Assembly (NCBI GenBank): GCA_949752745.1
Contig: OX457026.1
Coordinates: forward strand, 25,885,116-25,949,115
Origin: Protula sp. h YS-2021
Taxonomy: Eukaryota; Annelida; Polychaeta; Sabellida; Serpulidae
Reading direction: 5' to 3'
Length of the DNA stretch: 64,000 nt
Shown here: one piece after another, positions 1 through 12,100 of the stretch
Numbering within the stretch: the first letter of the stretch is position 1
Layout: each line of letters opens with the position of its first letter
Notes under the pieces: generated by a model
Told to the model about the DNA's origin: nothing
What the model saw: the letters and a program-made list of their open reading frames with translations, nothing else
Database searches by the model: none
Made by a program: the position numbers and the translations under genes

Positions 1-1417
1 TCCACTAACCGAGACTGGAAGGCTTCAGGATCCAAACAAGGATTCAGGTGGGTAAATGGATGTAATATGCAAATCCTGACGCGATCCCAGGCTGTGGTAT
101 CGCGCCTCATCGGAAACATCCGGATATATGCCGGAAATTGCGGTATGTAACCGGAGAGCAAGCCAATGCAGCCGCATCCAGGATATGACCTTTTTACGGT
201 TATAAACTTACACGAATATTTGGGTACTCAATCCAAAACGCACTGCGGTATTGTACAATTTTTTTTTACGAACAGATGCTGTACTCACAATCTACCATTA
301 AGTGTTGAGCGCCGGCCTTTCTTAAAATTACTTCGATGATCCCCGCCCCCCCCCCCCCCCCGCCACCAACTTATCACATAGGTAGAAACAGTATGGATGA
401 GCTTTGGGATGCCAAACTGACCAGTGAAACTGACCAATGGAACTGAACTAAGAGATGCGCAGGAAGATCTGCTTTCACACTCAGCAAGAACGAAACCGAT
501 CTGAAGGGAAAAGACATGTTTTGTTAATCTTTCTCCTAATTTAAAAAAAAAAACGTGAAATGGTACACGGAGGTCTGCGCATCCAAACTGCAACATCTGC
601 ACAGATCCGTCGAGAAATAAGAAAACGTTTCGTAAAGTTTTCCATTCAGTACCGTCCCCGCTCAGTGTGAAATGTAACATAGGTATCAACGTATACTGAT
701 TTTAAAAACCCATTCAGTTCAGTTCCTTTCGGTCAGTGGAAAACAGCCTCAGGAGGTAATCCAGCCCTGTCAAAAAGGTAAAATACGTAAAACTGATCCC
801 TCATTCAAACACGCACTCGTGGATTTATTTAAGGTTACGGCTCTGAAACAAGTGAATCAACATACCACTGGGTTGAAAGTGTATTGTATCCAAAACCAAA
901 CAAACTGCCAAACGCTGTAGATATTTTAAATTATTATGATGTACTATTTCTTTACAAAGTGTCTCTTCAAAAGCATTCGTTTTGCCGTTGTATCATACTA
1001 AAATCGACACACATCACAGTTAAACGGGCACAGTGTAAAAGTGAAAATGTCTGATAAGCTCAGTAACAAAACTTTCCACAACTCCTTAGGGGGGTTCAAT
1101 TCGAAACGAACCCTTCGTGTCAGGGATGATATTTTGATACGATGTTAAGATTACAGTGTGCATTTTTAAGTGCGTGTTAGTGGGACAAGAATGGAAACTT
1201 TTAACAGCCCAACAATCAAGCTTTGACGTGCTAGACAAAATATTTTTAATGGTTTCTATTTATTTTTCTAACGCACTATGAAAAATAGGTTGAGCGTTAT
1301 ACGCTAGCATTTTGAAGACACGGCGTTACAATTTTCAATGACACCTAAAAGCAGTGTCATTAACTCTAGATTCAGTGTTATTTAGTTCTTTATAACTGAA
1401 ACCAAGACCTATTCACT

Positions 1418-2165
1418 TTAGAATACAGTGCGTTTTATAAGTCTGGAATATTGTAGGGGTGGGTGGATTTGGGCAAAAAAAAAAATTTCGATAATTTTTT
1501 CCATTGCATGCGTCAAAGTTTCGTTTTTAAGCTACAGTTTGAGACCATAAATAATGAATTCCACTGTGAAAGAAACTTGTGCCACCTTTCTTAACATGGC
1601 CGGGTCAGAAAATGATAGGATGATAGGATTGCTGAAGTGTTTTGTTTCAGCAAAAGTGACTCTCGAAGGCTGTAAGTGAAACGACTAAAGGCAAATATTG
1701 CAGGAGCTGAAGCACCAAAAAACTCACAAGTTCCATGAACACCATACGCCGATGCAATTCGATGCACGCACCAACTGGCCATCTTGTTGGTGCACAGATG
1801 GACACATAAAAATACCCAGGTTTTTGGAGATATAGGTGGTGCTTTAGCCATCAAAGAGTTGCTGTAATACTTTGCCAGGTGGTCGTGTCACTTACAGCCT
1901 CTATGAGTCACTGTTGCTTAAACAAACCACTCCAGCAATCCTATCATTTGACGAGACTGGTTACATGTTCACTGGTCATTTTGTGAGATTTTTCTGATCC
2001 TCGTCCCACCCCCCTCATGTTCGGAAAGGCGACGCCAGTTAGTGTCACAGTGGAATTCATTATTTATGTTCTCAAACTGTAGGTTAGAAAAAAAAACGAT
2101 TTTTTCCTGTCCAAATCCCCCCTCCCTCAAAATATTCCAGACTTATATAACGCACTATAGAATAT
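1418..2165. repeat. Foldback/MITE element with about 145-bp terminal inverted repeats
   Basis: The left arm (1418-1570: CAGTGCGTTTTATAAGTCTG, later GAATTCCACTGTGA) is the inverse of the right arm (2040-2165: TCACAGTGGAATTC, later CCAGACTTATATAACGCACT). Inner segments near 1612-1640 and 1933-1955 (ATAGGATTGCTG / CAGCAATCCTAT) are also inverted. An open frame inside is not convincing as a transposase. Confidence 0.8.
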
Positions 2166-3522
2166 GGAATATAACTCAAATGGTCACAGAAATCGACACC
2201 TATAAACCTCAGACAGCACGTACGAAATATTTGAATGTGGCACATACAGGCTTCCGTACGATCGCATTTATTGCCTGCAATAAAATTGTAGTCTTTCAAA
2301 TTTGAAACTTTAATTTTCACCTTAACAAAAGAAAAACAATCGCTACAATTGTTCAAGTGTGTCAAGAAAATGTTTATCAAAGCTTTGGAAAACGCATGGC
2401 CACGACTCTAGTGCACTTGGTCCATCGCTAACAGCGAGGACAAGTTTTCCGCGCCTTGGTTCTCACATGCGCACGCGCCAAGCAACTGGAATATTGTACC
2501 GGCACAACATTCATAAAAATAACGTGTAAGTGTATCATTCACGTGCCCCCCCACCCCCCACCCAATCTAAAAATGAAGAAAAAGACAGAAAAAAAACGGT
2601 GCCGTCGGTACACGGTCCAGGCGTCAAAGTCTGCAGGAGTTATTAACTGTTATTACTGCCCAGTAAAAGTCTGATATTCATGAATTAAACATACTATTGA
2701 AAATATGATGTCAGTTATTCCAACCAGCATTCAGGCTTGTACCAAATGCCTAGAGAAATAAGGTCTAATCTGAGAACTGCACAAGCTGGGTGGTGCCAAC
2801 ACCACACATTACCGATCGGGGTGGTAGGGGGGGGGGGGTGCTATTAACTTACTCAGATTACCAATAACCTGATTTTGTACTGTCACAAGCGTACAAGAAA
2901 AATGACTGAAATCGAATCTTTAAGCTGCATAATGGTTGCTGCGGAATCATGTAATTAACGCTCGCTCATCTTCTCTGTGTGCTATACATCATAAATCTTG
3001 TAATAGTCGTATAAATACGCGGGCGATGTCACCACCCTGTCGCTCGTGCTTTATCTTCAAGCAACCGTTCTTAACGCCCTCTTATTACACAACATTACCT
3101 AACAACGAAGGTTGCTCGCCGTCCTAGATACGTTACATTTCCATACCCATGCGAGCTGTTGTTGTTGTTTTTTATTCGTATTATTTATATTTTTGTAGAT
3201 TATTTTTCCAGCGTTTAATCAAGATTAACTAAGTCACTTTTCGAAAACAGTGATTTTCCTACCAACACATAAACATGCCTCTGAAAATATATTCTGCAGT
3301 CACGGATTTGCGTTGCGTGATCTGGGTTAGTAAATACATTTGTTTTTAAACTTTGCAATGTTGTTAGCATTTTCTTCACGCCTTTTTCAACAGTGTTTGT
3401 ACATAGTTACCGCTTTTTTTTTTGCACGCGCTTAGCAGTACCAGTATTTTATATCTATCATACGTCAAAAAAAGACGTAATGCATATTGCTGTTCCTAAC
3501 CAGGTTCTATTGAATGCGGATT

Positions 3523-3599
3523 ACTGGACGACTCTAGAAAGAACGAATCTTTTAGTTATTCAACAACTAAAAGATTCGTTCTTTGTAGAGTCGTCCAGT
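3523..3599. repeat. Near-perfect 35-bp hairpin with 7-nt loop
   Basis: Arms 3523-3557 and 3565-3599 are reverse complements with a single mismatch (CTCTAG against CTCTAC). The loop is ATTCAAC. The flanks are not inverted, so it is a discrete palindrome. Confidence 0.9.
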
Positions 3600-5329
3600 T
3601 TACAAATAAATAAGTAATTAAATAAATGGATGTCTTAAAAGTATAACGTCACTTGTGGAACACGACATTATCTTCAAAACGAAATAGTGGCGCCAAATCT
3701 CGTGGATTACCACAGCTATACTTACTCGACAAACTATCCCCTTTTCAATGCCACTATGTGTTCTACCAATACTCGGCAAAAAGTCACTCTAGTTTCTCAC
3801 ACACCCAGCACAAAAAGGCAAATGTGATTTTATATATCAATGCTAAAGCATGACTATACCAGTAGTTACAATTTATGGTGCCTCCTGATAACGAAAGCTA
3901 TTTAAAACTTTTTGTTGTGGTAATGGTTGTTTAGCTGAATCTTTTTTTTTCCATGAAGCACTCACAAGAAAAGCAGTTAAACGACTTGTATACCGTTCAC
4001 CGTAATTGTATATTTTACTCGTGAATTATTGCTGCACACATGACACTTTTTACTCCCTTTTTTTTATTCTTCTCTCATAAGGCCCGCAACTTTAGTATTA
4101 CATCAAACGTCAATGGGGTCTTTAGTTGTTCTGTTGGGGATAATGCGATTCAGAACTGCGTGTATGAACGGCATTTGCGTATATTATAGGTGCGGTGGGC
4201 AGTTTTTTGTTTTTTTGAGTGTGTGTGTAAATGAACCGCCCTATCAACTCAAAACACAAAACCGGACTCGCGAGTTACGAACAAGCTACAAATGTGTCTT
4301 AATTTGTCAACAGCGGACGCAATCCCGACAGTAACAGAGCTGACACTTCGCTAACATCAAAGCCGCCCCCCCCCCCCTGCTCATTGTTAACTGCCAGCTC
4401 TGCACACACCCCCCACCCCCACCCATCCCCACCTCAGTCAACTGAACCACTGATGTATTTTATTATTCCACAGCAGATTAAATTTACCTGTTATGCAAGA
4501 AAATTTCATTTCTTGGCTGGTTTCTTGGTTTCAAAAATTGACAACAGGGAAAGTCTCAGGTTCTAAAAATCGTTTACATAACATTTGCAATATCCACGTC
4601 TTTACGCTTTTTCCGTGCACTTCGCCTTGAAGTTTTGACGAATTATTCATTCACTTTCTTGCAGCCAAACCCACAACTTACAACTACTTCGTTACGTGAC
4701 GATTTATGTCTTCTGTTGCAAAACCAGACACAGTGCAATCAAAAGCACTAAAAACATCCAAACACTTCACTGCAAGACTACAGCAGGGCCGTGTCCTAGC
4801 GACATGCCCGTCACTGACCAAACCGTGACGTCCTAATCGATACTGAATTGATATCAGTTCATGAAAACAAGTTACAGTAGGGCTCTCAAATGTCGTCCTA
4901 TGTCGTGTCGTTATAGTGAAACTCTGCTGCAGATCACTCCGCTAATCAAATCCTCTAATAGAAAAAAAGTCCTGTTCCGACAGACAAACTAAACAAGTGC
5001 CATTTTTAAATGATCAGATAAGAAAATATCAATATAATCCGAAAATAAAACTGTGCGTTCTTTTGGCAGAAGTTAAATGGCTTAGCTGCCAAACCCTTCA
5101 CAAAATGCCTTGCCAAGTACACATTTATAGTTTTCTTACACAAAATCGTTAGAGCTCCGTCTATTTTTATATCCGCATAATGAAACTGGCCACATTTATC
5201 ATGAGAAATAAACATACAGCTGTATATGAAACAAACTTTGAACTAACGAAGATATTTACCAGGCTGAAAAATATTCATGAACAAGACTGTCCATGGACAA
5301 TGCCCCAGCTCACAAATACAGATTGCAAG

Positions 5330-5815
5330 ATTTATGACCAATAATTAGAACCGCAAACCAAAATTTCAAGAATTTTCAATGAATTCCTAGGTAAAGGGGG
5401 CGTTTTTAAGAAAACTGGATTTTGATAAATATTTAGTACTTAAGCCCACTGCGTTTCGACTGAATTTTATAAAAGTATGGTTAGATCTCTGGCGTCGGTT
5501 TAGACTTTAACAAAAATTAGTTTGTCGTCAGAATTCCACAAACTGCAAAATAAGTATTAGCTGAAACGACGAGGGGGACACCCCCCCCCCCCCATCCCCT
5601 ATCTCCGATCACAATTTCAAGACGTTTCCACGGAGATCACATAGGGGGATACGTTTTAAAGATAATTGGGTTTTGGTTAATATGTCTGCCAACTTTTGGT
5701 GAATCGTCGAACAGAAGTAATAGCCAGGCAGGTACTAACTAATTTCTGCTATCTTTAACCAACATTTCAAGACATTCATGCTAAAAACCTAGCAGAAGAT
5801 ACGATTTTTTTACTT
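5330..5815. repeat. Degenerate tandem repeats
   Basis: Three similar blocks each start with (A/T)ATTTCAAGA followed by a GGGGG-plus-CGTTTT(A)AA or ATACGATTT segment, near 5352, 5612 and 5764. They are probably the remains of one repetitive element. Confidence 0.4.
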
Positions 5816-8504
5816 AAAGGTGTATATACACACATGCTTTTAACGATCGCTTTCTTCAGAAGCTGGGACTAAAAACTAGTGTTATGTTCCAGGTCACCTG
5901 TAAACTGTGTGCAGTGTAAAAAATCGAAGCGTACGCTTTGATTTAACCAATCAGTCAACCTGTTGTTATAATTACACATTATTCCATAAAGCATTGCGCC
6001 TTTTATTTGGCACATAATTCTTCTCTCCTGAAAATGTGGTTCAGTTTTTTTATACGTGATGTTTTTGTGCCTTTCTGATGATGCCCAGTCTTGGCTCACC
6101 ACTTTCAGCACAGCTGCTAACATAAAATTCAAATATTTTACTAATCAAAACACAGCTTTCAACCGCTGTGCTATTTTTAGACTCTGCGGACAATTTGTCA
6201 AAGTCGATTTAATACCACTCGCTGGCAAAAATAAAGTTGGCTTCGCACTTGGGGGTCGATTCTAATTTACCATGTGGCGACATATGATAAAAGAGTTAGG
6301 CATACGAACTATGCACAAACTGACCCAGTTTTGTCTTTAAAACCCCACATCTGGCTTGAAACTTAAAGGAGTCTGCAAGGGGTGGGGATTCGGTATTTAT
6401 TTGTGGCGAACAGCGTAAAACAACACGTAAAACTGTCAGGTGTACACCCGATGGCACAACGAGATGTGACGTCGTCATGTCACGTGTTGCTCATCTCCTT
6501 CCACCCCGCCCCCTACCACCCCCCTCGCCCCCACCCCCTCGGTCCACCACGTTATATCTACGTCTTAGCAGCTTACGATTATGCAAACACAAAACATTTA
6601 CACAGAGACATGACTGCATTAACATAACAGACTCCGACTATCACACAGATTTCTACACACAGTAATTCACATTACGCCCCCATCAGTGAAGCTTTCTTAT
6701 CGCTTCTGAATTTTAACGTTAGCGATCTGCATAAACTGCCGTTATATATTTTTTTCGTACTCGTCGTTTCGACCTTATTGCGGTGTCGTGAAGCTGGAAA
6801 CGTGCAATATATCAAGGGTAAGAGGTTTGGTGTTACAAGACGCCGAGGGTTTCTATGCCAACCAAAAGGTCGTACTCGAAAACACAATTACAACTCGGTG
6901 TGTACCAGTTTCATTGTTTTTTTCTCCTAAAGATGTCGTGAAATACAGCGGTTTCCGTTGGGGGGTTGGGGGCATGGCAGACCCGTGTCATGTAAGCGGT
7001 TATGTACTTCGACTCACTATCAAATTAAAATATTTCTTTTTTTCCATTTAATGCTTTGTCCTTTGCAGCATATTTCATTCTCCAAATTGAATATGTCCAA
7101 AAATTAATGTTTCAACAAGCGCTTCACCACCTTACCTTTTTACTATAAACTGATAATCCGTCTCAAAATATTCTACTTTCCAACTATCCCAAATTTGCTT
7201 TTAGCCAACGCATTTATGCTATTCAAAACTGAAACCTAAACTTTTAGAGGCGCAAACTGACACCCCGACCTGCAAAGACTTGATCATCAGTGTAACTTTA
7301 TTCTCCATTACATCGCTACTAAAAATTCCTTTCTGTATCTCTGATCAGATGATAGTCACGTGACGTCACACACCAGCTATAAATTTTCTTGCACACGTAT
7401 ATAACACACACACACACAAAAAAAAATTATTTCACATACAAGAAAATGATACATTCACATTAAAAAAATCCGTCCGGGGCACCTGTTGTCATAAAACAGC
7501 TCTCAGGTAATTGCATACAGACGCATAAGAATTTGACTTTGGCGAGATATAATCTGTGATGTGAGGCACACACAGCATAGTGTCTTCTACTCCTTCACTG
7601 ACATATCTTCACACAACGCTACATGCACTCAATGGGTGCATCAAAGTAGACACAACCTCATTTATTACCCTCGAAAACTCTATTAAAAACGTAATTAATT
7701 TTCTTTCTCATATTTTTCTCATTTGTTTTCATTTTTTATGGTAATTGTTATTTATTTGGTTAATTTATTTGTTTTTGTAACAAAGCCCTGATGTAAAAAT
7801 TGTACTTTTAGCGCTGAATAAATTTAGTGTTCAGTTTCTATCTTTCTTTTTGTTTTCCCGTTCACTGTTTGTTCATTTTTCAGGCATAGACTCAACTCAT
7901 CTCAATCAACTCAACCCGCTCATGGCATACAATGAGTACATGGCCTCTGCGATGCGATGCTATGCCCTAACATCAATAAACAACCATCGATTTTTGGCAA
8001 AGCGTCAACGATATAAACAGGCCAATATATTACCATTTTCACATATGCAGACGTTTATGAGCTTTCGGGGGAATTTAAAACTGACTATTTGCCAATTCAA
8101 ATCGAAGTCGCTGATCTGTAATTAAAACTGTACTTGATGTTTTTTCTCTTTTCAAACGTTAATAGTAAGCCTAAATCTAAATGGCGTTTGTCAATGAGTT
8201 CACCTTTTTAATGTCGGTAACCCAGGGGTCGAATAGACAGTCTTGTACAGTCACGTTTTATGGTTACATAGAACCGGTTGAAAATCAATTGGTATTCATT
8301 AATTGAGCCATTACAAAACTTTTTTTCTTACGCCGTTGGGTGTTGTAATAAATAAAAAAAAGTTGAATAAATAACAAATTGCCACGGGAAATCACCCGCA
8401 GCTGAACTGTTCTTATCATTGTTATCGGGGTGGTTTTTTTGTAGCCTGGGGCGTGATAAGACACAATCACAAGACCTCCCCCCCCCTCAACACCCCAAAA
8501 GAAA

Positions 8505-8506
<2 letters not shown>

Positions 8507-8567
<61 letters not shown>
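8507..8567. repeat. (TA)n microsatellite
   Basis: About 30 uninterrupted TA units. Confidence 0.99.
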
Positions 8568-8569
<2 letters not shown>

Positions 8570-8626
8570 AAAAATTTTTATGTAAAACAAACAAAGTTTA
8601 TATATGTAAACATACAAACAAACGAA

Positions 8627-8631
<5 letters not shown>

Positions 8632-8711
<80 letters not shown>
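8632..8711. repeat. (GA)n microsatellite
   Basis: About 40 uninterrupted GA units, 65 bp from the TA array. Confidence 0.99.
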
Positions 8712-8714
<3 letters not shown>

Positions 8715-8967
8715 GGCGACAAGAAGGCGATACTGAAGCAAAGAATTAATAATCATTTATGGGCTGTTTAAAAAGCTGCGATATTATGAATAATCCGAGT
8801 GAGATTTAAAATAGTGAAATTACAACCTTAGTGCAACTTTATACGAATGAAGGCTATGGAAAGGCAACAACTGGAATTAAGCGTGTGGCGAAATAACTTT
8901 CCTCACTAAATATTAAAATCACTTCAGTTTCTGATACCAGAATCGTTGGTTATTCGACGATACTTAC

Positions 8968-9116
8968 GAAGACAATTTGATCATGGCTCTCGTTAAGTTC
9001 ATGTATTTTCTCCTTGACCTTTTTGAGTTGACTATGGAGTGCATCGAACTGGGCTCTCTGATTGGCTAACACATCCTCTGGCAGTGAGCTCCACAAATCG
9101 TCTTCTTCCTCAGTAA
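8968..9116 (-). CDS. EH gene: C-terminal coiled-coil exon (last one found)
   Basis: Encodes VTEEEDDLWSSLPEDVLANQ, then RAQFDALHSQLKKVKEKIHE and LNESHDQIVF. It begins acidic and becomes a coiled coil. Acceptor TTGTGCATAG, perfect donor GTAAGT in phase 0, so at least one more exon must follow at lower coordinates; I could not identify it. Confidence 0.9.
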
Positions 9117-12100
9117 CTATGCACAAAAAAGCACTGTTGTCAAGACAGCCAGCCCAAGGAGATACAAACTGTTATTGCTGAAGAACTGACATATGTAAAA
9201 GACATTTATTAAAATAGGATTAGTTCTGAACTTTGCCAGTAGTATCAAATTTATCAGTGTGATTGTTACAACTTCTTACAGCTTTAACCTTGGAAAAAAG
9301 TATCGCAGTGTCTTCTTTCAACCCTCCTTCACATTTTGCCCGTTATTTCTTCTGACCGAGTTATGTTCAACGAAATAACGGGAAAGCAGGCTGAAAGAAG
9401 ATATTGCAGAAAGGTTCTTGATACAAGCTCATATGAATATATACATACAAGATATTACCTGGCACAGTTTTAAATACGGCATCATCTTCAAAATCAAAGT
9501 CTTTATCTATATCAGCTAAACCGGGATTGGTCAGATCCATCTGCCTATCGTGTTCAATAGACTCCGCCCACTTCTCCACAAAATTGTCTTCGAAGCCATG
9601 TGTTAAAGCCGCGACGGTCGAATCAACACTGGCCTTGTCAAGGTCACCAGGTGACCAAGGATTGTGAGGCAAGTCGCCCATACTGCAGCCAATGATGGGT
9701 GTCTGGCAAGCAAACAGCTGTTCTCCTGATAATGGAGTTATGTCCAGCCTTTCCGGATCAAACGGATCTAAATGTGGCGGGATGTTTAATTCATACTTTG
9801 GCCCGGGAGAAGAGACACCAGTCAATTTTTCTTCTGTGAAGAAAACAAAAAATATATTTTTTCATTTACCTGCAAACAAACCAATTTTCTCTTCCCTATG
9901 AATCAAATAAATTAAAGATAAATTTAATATTTTTCACTTTCAACTTCAGCTACGGATTACATCAGTACAATCGAGGGCCATTTAAATCAGTAAATTAACT
10001 TTATTATATTATTCACACTATTACCATACGAAGGTGAGATAAACGATTCAATTCCACCTACTGTTTAGTCGAGTAAACTTTTCTGATAATTCGTTTGTTA
10101 ATTAGCCAATCCATGTTGCACACACAGTTCCTCTTTTCATACTATTTTTACCGTAATCTTTATTTAAATACAACTAAACAGGTGACCTATTTGTGTCACT
10201 CTCAGGTTCCCGTTATAAATAGCAGCACTGGGCGCTCAAAATGAGCATTTCGTTTCAATATTTACAAACATTAGACTGTCATAATAATACTACACAGCCT
10301 ATCATCGATCACCCAACGGCTGCCAATACATTTATTATTCCCATCAATACTAGTATTATGTCACAAATTAAGTGCCACAATCGTTACCATTATTGACGAG
10401 TGTCTCGTGTTTCTCCGACACATTTTACCCTCCAAGACGGGGTGGGGTGGCAACTCACTGAAGGGGTCTTCAATTCGCTTTTTTTTTCAAAAATTTCTGT
10501 TCTGACTTCATTTTCTACTACCTGTTGTCCAATGCCGATTTTGAATTCCAATTCATCGAAATGATCCTGGTGTGTGGGAGTGAAGGCGATGGGATGGAAG
10601 AGTAGGGGGAGGGAGGGAGGGAGGGAGGGAGGGAGGGAGGGAGGGAGGGAAGGGGGTCGGCCAGTGTAAAATGAACAGTGTGTGGGAACAGTTTTCGTAG
10701 TGCACTCAGCGTGGCAGGGGAATAAAGACATACACGCGCGTTTTTGTCAATGTATTTATCTTTTTGGGGTGGGAGTAGGGGAGGGGGAAGGGGAATGATG
10801 GTAGGGAGTGCAGGCAACATACACGATACAGGTGCGGGCAAAGGGTCTGAAGAAGGCGATTTCAATAGGCTCGGGAGTACGGACGGTTGCTTGGGCAGGG
10901 TGTTCACCGAACTGTGTTTTAGGGAGAACGTTGCGAGATGTTACGCTGATACAAACTGCAAAATCTCGAAATGGACCGCGCAGGCCTATTTCCAGATCGA
11001 CCCAGGTCTAGATCTTCTTTTCCTAAGCTTAATTATGTGAAACAAGACCCAAATTAACGTTGCAATATTCACGTATAAAATTCTAGAATATCCTGAAAAG
11101 ATATCGCAAACGTCAAGTAAATATATTCTAGAATACCCGTTAAAATAATCACTTCTTGAGATATCACTGGCGAGAAACACTTCAGGTTCTAGAATATCAC
11201 CAGACATAAAAAATAATATTCTGGGATGTCACTGAAGACAACTAAAGATTAACAAATCATGTCCCAGAACATCACCCACACACTGCGTTCTAGAATATTT
11301 TTGATACGTTCTATAATATGTTCGAAGGTGTGGTGTTCTAGAATATCACTGCTGATACCTTCTAGAGTATCACTGCTGATACGTTCTAGAATATGTCCGA
11401 GGGTGTGGTGTTCTAGAATATCACTGCTGATACGTTCTAGAATATATCTGAATGTGTGGTGCTCTAGACTATCACTGCTGATACGTTCTAGAATATGTCT
11501 GAGGGTGTGGTGTTCTAGAATATCTCTTCTGATACGTTCTAGAATATGTCGGAGGGTGTGGTGTTCTAGAATATCTCTGCTGACAAACAAGTTAAGCGGC
11601 GCGAGACACTCTACCTTTGCGCTGCTCATAAAGCTGGTGGAACGGGTCGATATCTTTCAAGATGCTGTTGCGTTTGCTTCGCTGGGTGAGGAACACAGAA
11701 AACAAAACCAAAACACATACAGGGTTGAATGGGGAACAGATTAGTGCAATCACGCATATGTCATAAATCAATTTTTATTTATTTTGCATTTTACACAAAA
11801 GAATCAAAATAGGTTTGAAATAATAATCGCATTAAAATTAGTAACGGTTTAAAATTTATTACTGATGACCAACATTAAAACAAAGTCTTCACACGTTTGC
11901 AATCGCACGCACTGCCTCATCGGTTTAGTATTTACAAATCAAAGCTGCTCTGGGTCGATTTTTTTTGGGGGGGGGGGGGGGGAGGAGAGGGTTAGTTAAG
12001 AATAATTGCCATACACACACGACAGATTAATTAAACAGTGAAATAAATAAATGAAAACAAGTAAGTGATGTTAGTGCCACATATTAATGTGATAAAAGGC

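Larger units (their letters stand above)
1..8967. other. No gene recognised; presumed intron or 3' region of the EH gene
   Basis: No frame on either strand looks coding. Contents I can name are a 16-base poly(C) at 346-361, a foldback element (1418-2165), a near-perfect hairpin (3523-3599), degenerate repeats near 5330-5815, and adjacent TA and GA microsatellites (8507-8711). Confidence 0.6.
9834..11614 (-). other. EH gene intron with two repeat arrays
   Basis: Contains the GGGA microsatellite (10604-10656) and the TTCTAGAA minisatellite (11080-11583). No exon seen. Confidence 0.7.

Noticed and set aside
1..48. Plus-strand open frame ending TTCAG|GTGGGT at the window edge
   Set aside because: Too short to judge, with no family resemblance; it could be chance.
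285..689. 134-codon minus-strand frame
   Set aside because: It runs through a poly(G) and shows no domain, splice context or coding-like composition.
8419..8749. Open frames coding YIYIYI and RERERE
   Set aside because: They are translations of the TA and GA microsatellites.
11249..11744. Frames of 126 and 161 codons across the TTCTAGAA array
   Set aside because: The 51-bp unit keeps frames open on both strands, and the array lies in an intron.
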